DNA of 64,000 nucleotides. Origin: Trogon surrucura (lineage: Eukaryota; Chordata; Aves; Trogoniformes; Trogonidae). The stretch is from assembly GCA_020746105.1 (NCBI GenBank), contig CM036628.1, positions 20,479,191 to 20,543,190 on the forward strand, written 5' to 3'. Under the pieces are notes generated by a model. That model ran no database searches. It was not told the DNA's origin and saw only the letters and a program-made list of their open reading frames with translations. Each line of letters opens with the position of its first letter. The stretch's first letter is position 1. Below are positions 1-13,462 of this stretch, in pieces. The position numbers and the translations under genes are program-made.

Positions 1-825
1 CTGCATCCAGCCTGGGATTGTGTTACCCTGCAGTAATTCACTTACAGTTAGCAAACGATAAATCCTCGCGCAGTCGGTTGAGAAATCTGGGCTCAGAAGG
101 TATGGAAGTGTATTATTAAATCCAAATGGCTCTACAGCCCAGGCCTGTCTCACTCACTTCATAGAAAAATTAACAATATCAGGGGGCATGACGAACTGCA
201 GCGCCGCTCCCCAACTGCACCCTAAATGCAGTGATAGCTTTCTCAGGGAGGTTTTTAAGCCCGATGCTAACTCAATGTTAGACGAAAAGAAATCCGGAGT
301 ATTTTTCTCCCTCTTCACTGCAATTTCTTTAAGTCCTTTTCCACTCAGGCTGGCTGGTGGCAGGACAGTGGCTTCAGGGCTGCCGCAGACCCCGGTGTGA
401 AGCAGAGCTTCGCAGAGCCATTCGGAGTAGGGGGGGCTGCTACAAAAGAAGTCCTTGGAAAGATGAATTTCAGACATCGGCACTAGCTCTGAAATAGGCT
501 CGACAGGCAGGACCACAGGTGCCTGCGTGGCCGGGAAGAAAAGTGTGAGCTGGCCCCAGTGTCACACTCAAGTGAGCTGCTGCTGCTCGTGGTTGATAAT
601 GCGGAGCGGGAAAGAGCAGAAAGCCACTAAATCCTGACATTTGCCCCTTATCCTCAGACATTGATGCTGGCTTATGACTGTTTATCTCGTGGCTGAGCCG
701 CCGGCTGTGTCACTAAACAGCAACGTTGGCTGTTCAGCCTGTCTGAAATTAGTCCGGGATCGGGTCAGCACAAAGACAAGGATATTTCAGCCTTTGCTGG
801 AAGAGGAGCTGAAGACTCGACGACT

Positions 826-870
<45 letters not shown>

Positions 871-3282
871 CAGTGATTGTGTTGCCTCTGGCTCGCGGTG
901 AAAACACACCATTGTCCGACTTGTTCAATCCTGAGGTCGTGGCATTCGTACCGACAGTCACGATAACAGCTGATGCGGCTCCAGTGTGTTTTCCATATGA
1001 AAAATCCATATTTTTGGGGGGGTTAATGCACGCGGGGCTGGATTTTCTCTCTACTCTTTGCTGCTTTGCATAGACCAGCTCTGCAGAGCCGCTGACCCAC
1101 ACCCGGCCAAGCCCCTGAGCACACGAGTTATTTTAAACACACGGCGCTGCCCGTCTCTGTTCAGCAAAGCACTTCAGCTTGATTTTTAGCTTAAATTCAC
1201 AGGGCTGTATCTTAAGTTGATGGGACGTTCAATCAATGAGACTTTTTATCCTTCGTAAGGACTGCAGAGCCAGAATTTAATAAGGAAAGTCATGGGGGTT
1301 TCTCCTAAAGACTACATTTATAAAAATGAATATTACAGCATTGTTTTCAAGCTTATGAACTGTGTCATATTGTTATTGCCTCCAGTCATTTTTTTCAGAA
1401 AACAAATAAACAGCAAGTATTTGTCAGTCTCAGCAATAAACTATAGTGGCAGCAAACTTAATCTGGTGTTAATTAGGCTTGTGGAAAACTAAATCAAGCA
1501 TCAGAAACCACAGATTATTTTAGGCTTCCTCTAGCATAAACACAAAGGCTTGAGGATCCATAACGTATTATTTTTGTTGACAGTTTTCCACTTTTCCCTC
1601 AATTTATACCGTGTATCTGATAGGCTGCGCCTTGATTGCTTTTAGCTCTGTCTTCTTTTGGCCTCACTGTGGCAGTTTGTTAATCCTTCCTATTTTTGTG
1701 TATTTAAGCAGGATTACAAACTTCAAATACACTGTAAAAGGAACCTATATACAATCTTTCAGAATCACTTAAGTGGGCCAATGGCAGAAGTACCGGCCTT
1801 GCAAGGAAATACAGAGCGTTTGGGAAATCATCCCCAGTGTTTATTTATAAGCCATTTTTAATTACTCGGCGGGAATGAATGAAAGAGCTAGAAAATGGGA
1901 AACGACAGAGGGTTTTGCATTAAGTTACAGCTCACGGAGAACAAGGCAGCGATCACCGTGCTTTCAAGTCCGGATAATTTTGGTGTGTAATTATGCCCCG
2001 CTGGTTTATTGACAACCTAATAAAACTAAACCACAAAGTCTTTTGCAGAGAGCATGGGCAGCTCTTGAAAGGCTCCACGGAGAAGTAGCAGATGTTTCCA
2101 TCCGGCAAAGACGACCGGTACGTTGCGGAGCAGAAAATTTGATGAAGGATGAATTTAGGGATTGAAAGGGTGAGAGAGACAGGTCGGAGCTTGGAAGCTC
2201 AGCCACAGACCTGGGAGGAGGTTGCTCGCGTTGGCCCTCAGCATCCCCCTGAAGATGCCACCGAGCTGGTCCAGCACCTGCGCCCAGCCCTGGGGTGAGG
2301 ATGATGACAGGAGATGAAGGAGTCACCCGCAGGATCAAGGGTTTGCAAAGGGTTGAAATTTCTGGCCTGGCAATCACGTTCCTTCAGCCTCTAGGGCACA
2401 CGAAGATGCTACGTGGCGTAGTGACACGAACATCTATTCCACATCCACCTGGTTTTCTTTGCAGTTCAGTCTGTAAGAAACGTGAGTGAAGCGCGAGAAG
2501 CGGTAACAAGCGTTGGGTCGATTTTCCCCCTGAAGCAACCTCGGCCGTGCGAGGCTGCCGCTCCCTCGCTTGCTTGAAGCGACTCGAGATATTAAAGCCA
2601 CGGGCTGAGCGAGGAGGAGAGCTTTGCATGGGCGTCTATTTCCCCTCTCAGTGCCCAAAATGTATCTACAACACCTATACATATCCTATATATTAACCCT
2701 TGCCAGACACTACCAGTACCACCAGTATGGGCCTCACTTTTCCCCAGTTTTTATTCTTCCTTGAGTTTCTATTCCCATAAAAGTTAATATCAGCTTGCCT
2801 GAGAAAGAACGGAGTATTCATTTAGTGGGACAAGATGATTTCCAAGCCAATTCGCATTAATTTGGAAAGTAAGCTTTTGAAATTTTTTTATTATTATTAT
2901 TTTATTTTGTCCCAGTTTCTTTCCAGGAAAAACTGAGGTCATAGGAAAGCGAAACCGTGCCTTGCCTGGTTTTGATCACTTGGCGTACTTAGAACCAATC
3001 TCCTCAAAGTAAATGTTTCCTATGAAGATCATTAAGGGTGCGACCAACATGTAAGGAACAGCAACAGGGAAGAGCTGCCTTAAACCCATCACCCCATCAT
3101 GCTGCACTCATTATTCACTTAACGTAGCTGGAAGGGGACAAAATAAAAAGGCGGGGAGCAGAATGCTCTCTCGGCTCGCTAAATGCTTCTGAATCAGTGA
3201 AATCACCCCCCAAAATGGTGATAGACCTCCCCAGGTCTAGCAAAGGCAGCTCTTAAAGAGAGCAATGTCCCACCCAGGTGGG
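1..3282. other. Intergenic DNA left of ITM2A, no gene seen
   Basis: No open frame here resembles a known protein; the longest are about 120 codons and match chance expectation. The segment is AT-rich between roughly 1180 and 1860, with runs that could be conserved noncoding sequence, but this cannot be judged without an alignment. It contains the poly-A tract listed separately. In mammals the gene beyond ITM2A on this side is TBX22, so this is probably the ITM2A-TBX22 spacer (inference from synteny). Confidence 0.6.
827..867 (+). repeat. Poly-A tract, 41 nt
   Basis: Forty-one uninterrupted A residues. No recognisable retrocopy, L1-like or SINE body precedes it within the upstream few hundred bases, and CR1 elements do not end in poly-A, so it is best described as a simple repeat. 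Confidence 0.95.
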
Positions 3283-4017
3283 TGTCCTGGTTCGAGGTTG
3301 TTCCACCAGGACAAAAGGTCTCTGGGGCTGCTGGCCCAGGTGGCAATCACCACAGGGGAGGGGAGGATGGGCCAGGTGAGCCAAACGGATCAATCATAGC
3401 GTTCCCTCCCATGGGGCTCGGTATAAAAGGGTCCGAAAGAGGAGCCCTGGGGTATTTTGTGATGCTGAGCTGGGAGGATTGGTGTGGGTTGTTCCTCACT
3501 TCTCTCTGCTCTGCTGGTGTTCCTGGTTCCTGTTTTTGCACTACAAAGGAGCATCATTCTCTGCGACAGGTTGTCTTCCGCTGCCTCTTGGGGTGGGAAT
3601 GGCACAGCTCCTTTCCTCTTTGGTTTTTGGGTTGGTTTTTTTTTGTTGTTGTGGGGGGGGGGGTGGTTTTTTTTTTTGGACTATCATTGGGGCTCTGGGC
3701 TGCCAAGTCCCATCTGGAACTTTTCTGTTCAGGACCTTGTCACCCAGAAGGTGGGGGTTCCATATTAACATATTCTCTTCTATCTTTGGATATATTTGTA
3801 TACTTGTATGATATCTGTGCATAGTTTAACATTCTCATTGTTTTTCTTAGTAGTATTTTTTCTTTTTTTGTTGAAGTGGTTTGAGACTTTTCCAACCTCC
3901 CAGTGTCTCTCCTTGGTTCCCCTGCTCTCCTCCCCTGGGAGGGTGCTGGGGGATCACAGAGAGCGTCTCTGGGAGTTCAGTGGCCAGCCCGGCCCAGCTT
4001 TCAACTTCAACAGATTT
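3283..4017 (+). mobile_element. Endogenous retrovirus LTR (avian, ERVK/beta-like)
   Basis: The segment opens with TGTCCTGGT, and the complement ACCAGGACA follows 13 bases later, the short inverted start typical of avian ERV LTRs. A TATA box (TATAAAAG, 3422-3429) sits about 140 bp in, as in a U3 promoter. The right part is pyrimidine-rich and ends near CTTCAACA (about 4010), directly before a primer-binding-site-like sequence. Poly-G and poly-T runs lie at 3653-3680. No gag, pol or env frame follows. Boundaries come from the TG start and the position of the binding site; exact subfamily is not determined. Family assignment (tRNA-Lys-primed, ERVK-like) is inference from the binding site. Confidence 0.7.
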
Positions 4018-4036
4018 ATTAGTGCCCAACGTGGGG
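4018..4036 (+). other. Retroviral primer-binding site, tRNA-Lys1,2-like
   Basis: The stretch TAGTGCCCAACGTGGGGCA closely matches the known tRNA-Lys1,2 primer-binding site consensus (TGGCGCCCAACGTGGGGC) with only a couple of changes. It lies about 8 bp after the apparent LTR end. Sequence to the right does not look retroviral, so the element is a 5' LTR plus binding site with the internal region lost. Confidence 0.65.
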
Positions 4037-7000
4037 CACAGACCAACTTCATATTTCATAGTTCCATAAACTCTAATTTAATATTTCCATATGTAATTTC
4101 TGGGTTGGAAAAAAGCCTCAACAGCTATTAATATGGCTCTAAATGAAATATTTATGCTAACATAGAGACTGTGGGTTATGGCCAGTTGCCATGCTGCTCC
4201 CTAATCCGCCATGTACATTATCATTTTATCTGGACCTTCTTAGTGTGGTTTTATGGTTTTTTGGTAGGGCCGTTGGGCAAAGGGCATTGATTTTCCTGTC
4301 CTGTAGAACACTATTCATCTGTTCTCGAGGAAGCTGGATGGTGGCTTTACCTGGGCACCTCAGGCACCATTTGTGGAGTCTTATTGCTAATTATACTTTT
4401 TTTTTAATGGGAAAATGAGGCTTTACTTCTTTCCACCCGACTCCATCAGAGTTTGGGAGTTCTGCAAACTGTCTTCCCTGTTTCTATTTAACTTTATTAT
4501 TGGTTATCACTAATAAGCTGCAGGCGTGGTTTATTATTAGTGTGTGTAGGTCCAGCATAACGAGCTGGGCTGGGGAGCACCCATGGGTGCTGGTGCCTCC
4601 TGCCCAGGGCGTGCTCTGGGAAGCTTGCCAGCCCTTGCATGCTAAAAACCAGGCCAAAAAAGAACTTTTTTTTTTAAAAAAAAAAAGACGTATTTCTGCT
4701 TGGTGCTGGAGGAAGGAAGATAAGGCTGGGTCCTCCTTCCTCTGGCTGCCTGACGGAAAGCCAGGGCTTTATCTGGGGAAGGCAGAGCTGCCCAGCTCCT
4801 GGGCACAGCAGTTTTTTTAAGAATAACGCAGCATTTTTAAGAAATAATGTAGCAGTTGAAGAGCAGAGCGAGGGGCCGAATGGCCCTGGATGTGAGGAAG
4901 GTGATGCTTGCCCTGGCTGGGCTGCAGCAAATTACATCTTCCCCCTTGTCAGCTGGCTTTTGAATAAGAATTTCTACAAACTGATCAAAAAATCACTTGT
5001 AATGATAAGAACAGTTTTGCTCTCCTTTGCACCATTGATGCAATCCTACATGAAGGCCTTAATGAGGCGAGACAAGAGATGCCAGTCAAAACAGAATGCT
5101 AAATCCCACTTTTTTTTTTTTTTTGCAAGAGATTTTTCATGCAAATGTGCTCAGGCACGATCATATTAGACACAGCTACTCCAAAGGTCGGGGTACGGGG
5201 GATATTTCGTAACTCACAGCTCTTGGCTTTCAAAGGAATTAAATCCAACTTATCCTGTGCAATGAGTGAGCAGTTCCTGTCGCTGGTGGGAATTGATTAG
5301 GAAATGCACGTGTGCCTGATGCAAATGTAAACACCTCTAATGTTGCTCAAAACAGCAAAAAAACCCACAAACTTCCTTTGCCCAGCAGGGCCTGCCCTTT
5401 GGTTCCTGCTCGGGTTAGGGTCGGTGTGCCCGTCTGCGGCGTTACAGCCTCACGAGTTTATTACAACAGACCTGGTGGAAATTAAGGGAGGGCAAAGAAT
5501 AATTTCACAACGAGCGAATTTGCTTCACTTTGCCACAAGATGGAGCCTTGAGTTTAAGCCTTCTGTTCGAGGCTCAGAGGAGAAAATCAAGCAGCATTTG
5601 GAGATACATCTTTAATTTTTTCGGATGATTATCTGGGTTTGTTTTTTTTTTTAGTGAGTCATACGTTTCATCATCCCTCGTTAGTCAGATATGAGGAAAC
5701 TGTGAAGGCTCTGCCAAAATAGGTGCCGCTCTGGCATAACTCAGGAGAGGAGGATGTTGAATAATGCGGCTTTTCTTCTGCAGTAAGAAATCATACTCCA
5801 ATACTATGCAATATTCTGGGAGGAGGCGAGGTGGTAAAAGAAAGAGCGCTTTGTGGAAAGGCTGAGGCATGAATGGGGTTAAAAGGAAGATTTTTTTTGG
5901 AGGCAGTAGGCTTGGTTTGCTTGTTTGGTTGGGTTTTTTTCTCATTTGCCTTCTGGTTCAGTTTGACTTCTGTAAAATCCCTTTTTTCTGTTGCCCTTCA
6001 GAAATATCAATGTAAATGTTTTACTGAGTTCCAGGATTTGTCAGCAGCAGAATTTAAGTGATGCAGCCACCCCAGCAGCATCTTCCTCCCTGACCTTTGT
6101 CACCGGGCACTTCCCCAAAATATAAAGCTTGTGTGTACAGATTTCATTTCTCTCGTGATTTCACTTCCCTTCAGCCTTTTTTTGTGCTCGTTTTCTTTTT
6201 TTTTTTTTTTCCTAATTGAAGTTGTTGCAGAGGGGAAAAAAAAAATGGGAAAAGCGAGGTTTGGATTTTTCTCTGTCACTCGAGCTCTAGAAAAGCCTCT
6301 GAAAGTGGGATTTTACAGGAGGGGAAGAAAAAAAGACCCCAAACAAAACCACAAAACTTCTCTATTTGGGCAACACTCTTGAGACCAGTACTTGAGTGGC
6401 TCTGGCGGTCCCCACCCCTGCAAGAATCTTGAGCCAGCAAGAGGAAGAGTTGGAGGAGAAAGCCAAATTTTGAATCCAACTCAGAGCTCAGCAGGAGGTA
6501 GGGGACGGACGATAAGGCTCGCTGAGCTCTCTTTACGTTTAAGAGCAACAAGGAAATGTTTAAATTCAGTGAGGGGATGGCAGAGTGGCAAATGTTGAGT
6601 AGATAATAAGTTGATGAATACCGGCATCCTCATCTCTCTGCCCTCACGTGTGCACGGATTCCAAAAGAATGGTCCAGCTCATGGACCAGTGATCTCCCTA
6701 CTGAATTTCACCCTCAGCATCCTATTATCTCTAGAGCAGAGCAGCAAAGACTTGAACCTCAGGTATTTTCTACGGTCTGAGCGGAGAGAATGAGGTGGTG
6801 GCTCAGCACATCCGTTGCCATCATCAACCCGATACAGGATTTCGCTATTCCAAACCTGTCAGTGCTCTGCAGCCCAGCCTGCCGACGTCCCTGTAGCAGA
6901 GCTGTTGGGTGACCACTGCCTGTTGCCCTGCTGAGGACTGAGCAAAACTCCCTGGCCAGTATTTTGTGTTGAATATGCCCCGTCATTAGCCAACAGGTGC

Positions 7001-10000
7001 AAGGTCAGGAGCCCGGTTCTGCTGTGAGAGGCTGGGAAATGAACCTGCAGGTCCAGGTGTTGGATCTCTCCTGGAGCTCAACCCTTGGAGGGGTCTTTTT
7101 TTAGATGAAAAGGCAATGCCCTTTCATGTGGTTTCTTTTTAAGAAAAAAGTAGTTGTAAATACTGACTCTGCACCCGCACGCAAATCTTCACTTTCGGGC
7201 ATTGTCAAGAACTTCTTTATCTGTTTTCTAATTGCAGCTCTCGGCGCTTCCTTGATCAAACAGGGTCTCAAGGAGACAACCCTGTCCTCGACTCCAGTAA
7301 ACTGAGGACACTTCCTCAGCACAGACAGGGCTCCAAAATTGCCCTCGGCTCAGGGCTGCCAGATGGCTGCGGTGACTCGCACAGAGGGTCACAAGGGATA
7401 TCTGAAGGGTAGGATATTTTTTAAGAGCACTGGATTTTACGCTATGGCAACACTTCCTTCCGTCTTCTCCCTCTTGTGCCTCTTGTTCTTGCCTCTCCAG
7501 CCCTTCCCCACGCCCAGCGCTCCCCCAGCCCCTCCTGTCTTGCTCTTCAGACTGATTAAAAGATGGGAGAGCAACTTCATTAAGAAAACAGCAATAATCT
7601 TTAGTGGGAAGACCATTTCCAATGTCTGCATGATGGAAACCAGGATTGAGGCTGCACCTAATCCTCTTAGCACAGTAATTGCACAGAAACCGGCCTCAGC
7701 TAATATTAATTTTCAATAAGTCTTGAAATGAACCAGACACAGCTCTGCTAATTAAAGTGAAAAAGAAGCTCATCGGAGGAATTGAAGCAATGCTCTCAGC
7801 CAGCAATTCCAAAGCTGTATCTGTTTGTTACAGTTTGTGTATTTATTATTCCCAGGAGGTCATACAAGATATAAGTGAAAGAATTTCTACACTGTCATGT
7901 ATTTCAGTGGCATTTTTTTCTGATTGGAAAACACCATCCAACTCTGCCAGGCAAAAGCAGCTCAATTTCAGGAGAAAGGTGATGCACACTTGTCACAGGG
8001 TTAACTTTGGGTTCTAGATGCCATCTTCTCCAGGCCCCCAGCGTGTGACACGGTATAAGGGGGACACAGGAGGGGAAATCATGTCCTTCACTAATGGGAA
8101 TATTCACCGGGGAAGAAGTAGAAGAAAATAACGCAGAAACAAGGTCATAGTTCTCCTGAAAACCCCGAAGGGGAACTCAAGTGGTGCTGAGAGTGAACTA
8201 ATTTTCCTGCTGAGCGTGACAAGCACGCGGATGCCGCTTCATGAAGCAGCAAGAGCAGCAGTGGAAGCAGCTCTGATTTCCTTGGAGAACATTAGAAATC
8301 CCGAGAGTCTGTGAAGAACCTTTGGGCAAACGGTCCCGGGTGAATTCCTGACACGCGAGTTTCGAGATGATCCTTGCATGGATCTGGGCTGTAATTTCCT
8401 TCCTAGTTTATCCGAGCATCGCCGAAAGATGAAACATTCACCACAACTGTCGAGAACTGTATTTGTGTGTGATGCAGCCCTTGGGGAAATGGAAGTGAAC
8501 ACACTGTGAAACGGGCACGGTCTTTCCTTTTGGGTGGCTAGGTTGCCACTTGGAAGAAATGGGTCTGAGGACTAAAACGATTGACACCTAGAAAATTCCT
8601 CAAAATTTTCTAAATTGCAGAAGAGCCGAGATTTGTTTACTTGGACAAAAGGGTCAGGTTCCTGGAAATCTTCACTCTACGCACTCAGCTGCGTAGCAGA
8701 GGAACAGCTGGGAGCTGGAACTAGGGCAGTGGGAGCACGACTTCTTCCAACGCATGTCTTTAACATTAACCTGGTGAGATTTTGATATATCCCGAATGGC
8801 TTTCCTTAAAAAGACTTTCTTTCTGAATTGGAGGACTTCATACAAAAGCGCAATAGAAGAAGTCTTCTGGTTTTTTAGGGCTTTCTTAATTCCGCTCCTT
8901 CAAAACACAGATGCTGTTTGCTTTCTGCTGGAGAGCCAACACATTTAAAAACAGCACCACGTAGGGTCCCATCAAAGCCTTCTAATATCACCAGGTGTCT
9001 CTTTGGTGTGAAGAGATTTCTTGGAATAGGAAAACAAAGTACTGCAAGTTTTTATACCATGACATGGGGTCTAGCAAATGAACATAAAGAGCTTTCTGCA
9101 GTAAAATCTGTAGTCCATTAAAATGGTGTAGACAGTCGATTTGCTCTCCCTCAAAACCAAAAGCCATCTTCTCAAAAGTAGATCTTAAAAAAAAAGATAA
9201 AAATTGTAAGGGTTTATCTTGTATTTCATGTACAGATTAAGGTTATTTTGTGCAAGTATGTGTTTGTGTCGGTATGAGAGCACGTGTGTCTGATCGTGTT
9301 TCTGTGCTGCGAGGAGGAAACGTGTGTGTGTGTGATCACAGGCGTCTTCCTCCCCACACTGCAAAGAGGAAACACAAGCTGGCTCGACCGCCTGCGTCTG
9401 ATGGAACCGCTTTTCATCTTCACCCGGGAGCAGGAACCGCAACGGCGCTGAGGCTTTGCCGCTTCAGAGCCGTCAGTCCCTTTGCTCGCAGATAAATGCC
9501 ATCACAGGGTACCGCTGTCGCCTCTTCTGCTCGGTAACAGAAAATCTGCACCCCCTGGCACAACTTCTCTGACAATCTGCAGGAGAAGAAAAAAAAAAAA
9601 TACCAAAACAAATCTCTTTAACTGACATTTGTACTCCCAGCTGCTGTTAGGACAGGTGTTCTGCGGTATTTCTATTTTTGACAGTGTAGGCTTCACACAG
9701 ATGAAAAGGGACACCTGCATTCCAAAAAAAAAAAAATGCCCGTTGGAGTAGGTGAGGTGAGGGCAGGTTCGTTTTCCACCAGTGCTGCTTTTTGGCAAGT
9801 TTAAACCATTTCACTAGGTAAAAGAAAATGACAGGGTAGTGCAGCTGGCTGCAAAAATTGGTAAAATATTCTTACTCAAAGACAAGTGTGAGGTTGATTC
9901 TTATTAGCATTAATGGACTGAAGTTCTGTAGGTAAGGTGATAAAATATTTTGTTCCTCAGAGTCCAAACTCAGTCATATTACTATATCTAAAGTAAAAGC

Positions 10001-13000
10001 TTGCTCTTATTTAGATAGAAAAGTGACAAAGCAGGGTGTTATTTGCAGGAAGTGTCTCTATAATGGTATTACAGGTTTTTTTACTAACTTTATGCTATTG
10101 GTTCCAATTCTGACACGTCTGCATGATTGATAAAACTCTGCCACAGCTCTTGAGAGGTTTACCTGTGATTTTTCATCCCAGGTCCAAACCCATCACCAAT
10201 CTGTGCAGGGCTCAGACCAGGTGCCTAACAGCATCATCTTGTAAATACCAAAACCCTCCAGCTGGAATGTTGTCTAGCCATAAATTCTTTTTTAATGTCA
10301 TATTAACACACGTGACATTAATATGAGTGGTGTGCAGGCAACACACATGGACGTAACCAGCCAGGACGAACCAGAGCTCTTGTTTTCTTGGCTTTTTCCA
10401 GAACCGTGTCTTCACTGGGAGCCTTAATCGATGTCAAACTGATGCTGTGCTGACACAGCGAGCGTTTTGCGTGGTTGAGCACTATCGTCTCTACAGGGAG
10501 TGTTTTTATGAGGCTGGAAAAGGGCTGCCCCTGCGTGCACTGCCGTGCCAGCAAAGCAAACCCACACGTAACAAGTCCAACGAGCTGCACCAGTCAAGGC
10601 AGAGTCGGGGATCTCTGCCAACGCAGCTCTCTCGAGCTGGGAACATCTACCCGCAGCGTGCCTACAGCTCGGGCTTGACTCTGTCAGTGGGCGAGTACTT
10701 GTCGAGTTCAGCGCGGTTTGGGACAGAGTAGCCGAACGAGATGTACTTGTGTCCAGGCTCACTGTTAAACTAAGTCCAAACCATGACTACAGGATCAGCA
10801 CTGGGTTGTTTTGCTGCCATCGATAAGCAGGGCTGGTCATTGCAGCAGCATAGGTGTGCGCTCTGACACCGCCACGTTCCAGCGGGCTGGCTGAGATGCT
10901 GCCCTTTGAGAGAAAGTAGAGATTAGAATGCAGAAAAAGCTGAAGATGAAGGGGTGGGGTTAACCCCAGCACTTTCTCATTTAGCATGGCCTAATAAATA
11001 ACAGCCCCTGATCAGCCCAGCTGATCTTGCCCAGCTCGAGGGTCCTCGTCCACGGCAGCCCCAGGCAGGGGGACTCGCCACCAAGCAGCGAGAGCTACTG
11101 CTTAGCCAGACCACCTTGCCGGAGAGAGGATTACTGGGCATGCCAGCCATGAGGGTGGGTTTGGGGAGAAGTGAGCCTGGAGGAAAAAAGCAGGAACATG
11201 AGATGACACCCCTCAATGCTAAGGTAAATGTTATTCTGTGTCCAACACTGTGTATTTGGTCAGTCCAGTAAAAGGCAGCTTGAGCGTTGAGCATTTATCA
11301 GTTTTCCCCTAGCAGCAGTGTTTGGCAATGCTTTTTTAGATCTGCGTTCCTAATGTGTCTCTGGTGTAATCCTGCTTGCCTCGCCGCAGAGGCCAATTCG
11401 GCCCTTTAATGGTTCGGGGTTGCTGGTCGCTCTGGGCGTGCCGCTTGCTCAGCGGGTTTTCCGGAGGACTGGAATTTCTCGTGGAATTCTGTTCTGTGAG
11501 GCAACGGCTGCGTGGGCAGCGAGCCCTCTTCAGCATTGGGCTGAGAGGACGTGCTCTTGCCTTTGTCGCTGCATCGGTAATCACCCCTTTGTCTCCTTCA
11601 GGCTCGCTCCTCTGCTCACCACTTCCAGTTGGTCACTCCAGAGAAAACGCACTCGTGGCTTTCCCCTGAACGTAAATCGGGTGTTTTCCATTTAGCTAAG
11701 ATCACTGTTGTATCGAGGCAATCAGTAGAAGCGAGTAATGTGTGCTTTCTTTGCCACAGGTATTGATCTGATAGTGCTGCCATGACAAAAACACGCCAGG
11801 CAGCGAGGGAAGGCAGTGGAGCAAACGTGGCGTTTGCTGTCCAGAACCAGAGATCCTCAGTCAAGGGCCCAAACGCATCCCAACCCCGCAGGAAAAGCTT
11901 TTGTACTGACAGCTCTCAGCATGATAGTTTCGAGTCTGAAATACAGACAGATTCCTTGCAAGCGCGGTGGAGGTAGGAATACAAAAGAGGCCCGTGGGTC
12001 ACCGGTTAGAGAAGGATTAGAGATGGTGAATATCAGAGCTAGAGAGGGAAGGAAAATGGGCTGCAGAGGAAACAAAGAAGAAATTCTTAGCGAGAGAGCT
12101 GGAAAAGCACTGGAGGCAAAAAGCGGAACTTCAGACAGCCAGACAAACATAAACCACCCAGCTTGCAGAAGGTCTCCCCTCGTAAAGGAGAAAGTTTGTA
12201 GTTTCTCTTTCATTTTTAACAGTACTATGTGACGTACTTATTACTCACCTTTTCTTGTCCTTTTCTCAGTAGTTATGCTACCCATAATATTTTGATTTCT
12301 AGATACTGCATCTATTTAAAACTATTATTAATTACATGCACTAATTGCTGATTCTTTACGTCTGCTGCTTTCACTCTGGTCTGGGGCTCAGCTGTGCCAG
12401 AGCACGAAGCTCAAGCTGAGAGAATAAGTAATTCGGTACCACACGGATTCAGGTCTAACAAAAAACTTAAACACCTGCTCAACATTAATTTCTGAGTGAC
12501 CATTGAGGTGTAAAGTGTGTGCTCGCACGTCTTGCCACACTGCAGAGATTTATTTGAACTAGAACAACCTGCCCGACTGAAGATCACACACACAATAACT
12601 TCTACTTCAAAGTCTTTACAAACCAGGACAACCACAATATCTTAGTGTTCCCACAAAGGTAAGCAAGTATTCTCCTGGCATATGCAAGAGGAGAGAATAG
12701 AATCAATGTGAATATTTTTTAACCCCATATTTTTATATTTTAAACCCATATATTTTTTAAGAAGTTCATTAGAAGAAGAATGAAATTCCTACACGCTAGA
12801 AATTAGTTTTAGTGTTAGATTTGCTCAGAAAGCTGTTCCAGGCGGCATTATCTGCTGAACCAATCACTGGTTCAATAAGAGATACTACCTCACCTTACAA
12901 ACCTTGTTCTTTAATGTTCTTAGGACTGTCTGGGCTACTTAACATCATCCCCGCCACTAAAAAGGGAGGTGTCTGTGTTTCATGTCACTTATAGGAAATA

Positions 13001-13410
13001 CAGTTTTCACACCTCTTTGGGAGTAAGCTCAAAGGTAACAGATTCATAGTCATGAGGGCACACCAGCTCACCCCTCTTTTTGGCCAAATCTCTCCAGCTC
13101 CTAAAACAATCTAGTCCATACATTTGTTAAATTTTTAAGCAGTGTTGCTTTAATGTTGCAAATACCAGAAGGATTAAAAGGATAATTAAGGATAAGGGGA
13201 TAATCTCTTGCCTTTCAAGGTGATAAAGATGATCTCGGAATAAATACAGTAAATTAAACCCGGGGTATCTTAGTGGACAGGAAAATCAGAAATACTACAG
13301 AATTTAAAAGAATAAGTGGTGTTACTTGCTCAGATATCTTGGGATTCCCAGGCCTGAACTGCAGCCAACATATGGCAAAAGTGTGAAAAAGAAACCTGGG
13401 CTGATGCAAA
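4037..13410. other. Intergenic DNA, no gene seen
   Basis: AT-leaning sequence with scattered homopolymer runs and a TG-rich stretch at about 9245-9345. No open frame above about 130 codons and none resembles a known protein. A 9-bp perfect inverted repeat (TCATATTAA, 11-nt loop, complement) is at 10298-10326; it is too short to call an RNA. Regulatory elements for ITM2A may lie here but cannot be recognised by eye. Confidence 0.55.
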
Positions 13411-13414
13411 AGCG

Positions 13415-13462
13415 TTTTAGAGGTGAAGTGGTGGAGTCACCCGTGGGGATCTTTAATATCTA
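13415..13462 (+). mobile_element. Possible old CR1 fragment
   Basis: The bases GAAGTGGTGGAGTCACC followed by a GGGGATCTTTAA run match the CR1 3' ORF2 segment that encodes the tail motif REVVESPS, read on the + strand. The flanks have decayed, so this rests on about 30 matching positions only. Confidence 0.4.

Noticed and set aside
827..867. Poly-A tract as the tail of a retrocopy
   Set aside because: No processed gene or LINE body precedes it and no target-site duplication is visible.
3282..3824. 180-codon frame in the LTR
   Set aside because: It translates LTR U3/R sequence with poly-G and poly-T runs, not a retroviral protein.
10298..10326. Hairpin as a possible microRNA precursor
   Set aside because: The stem has only 9 bp, far too short for a pre-miRNA.
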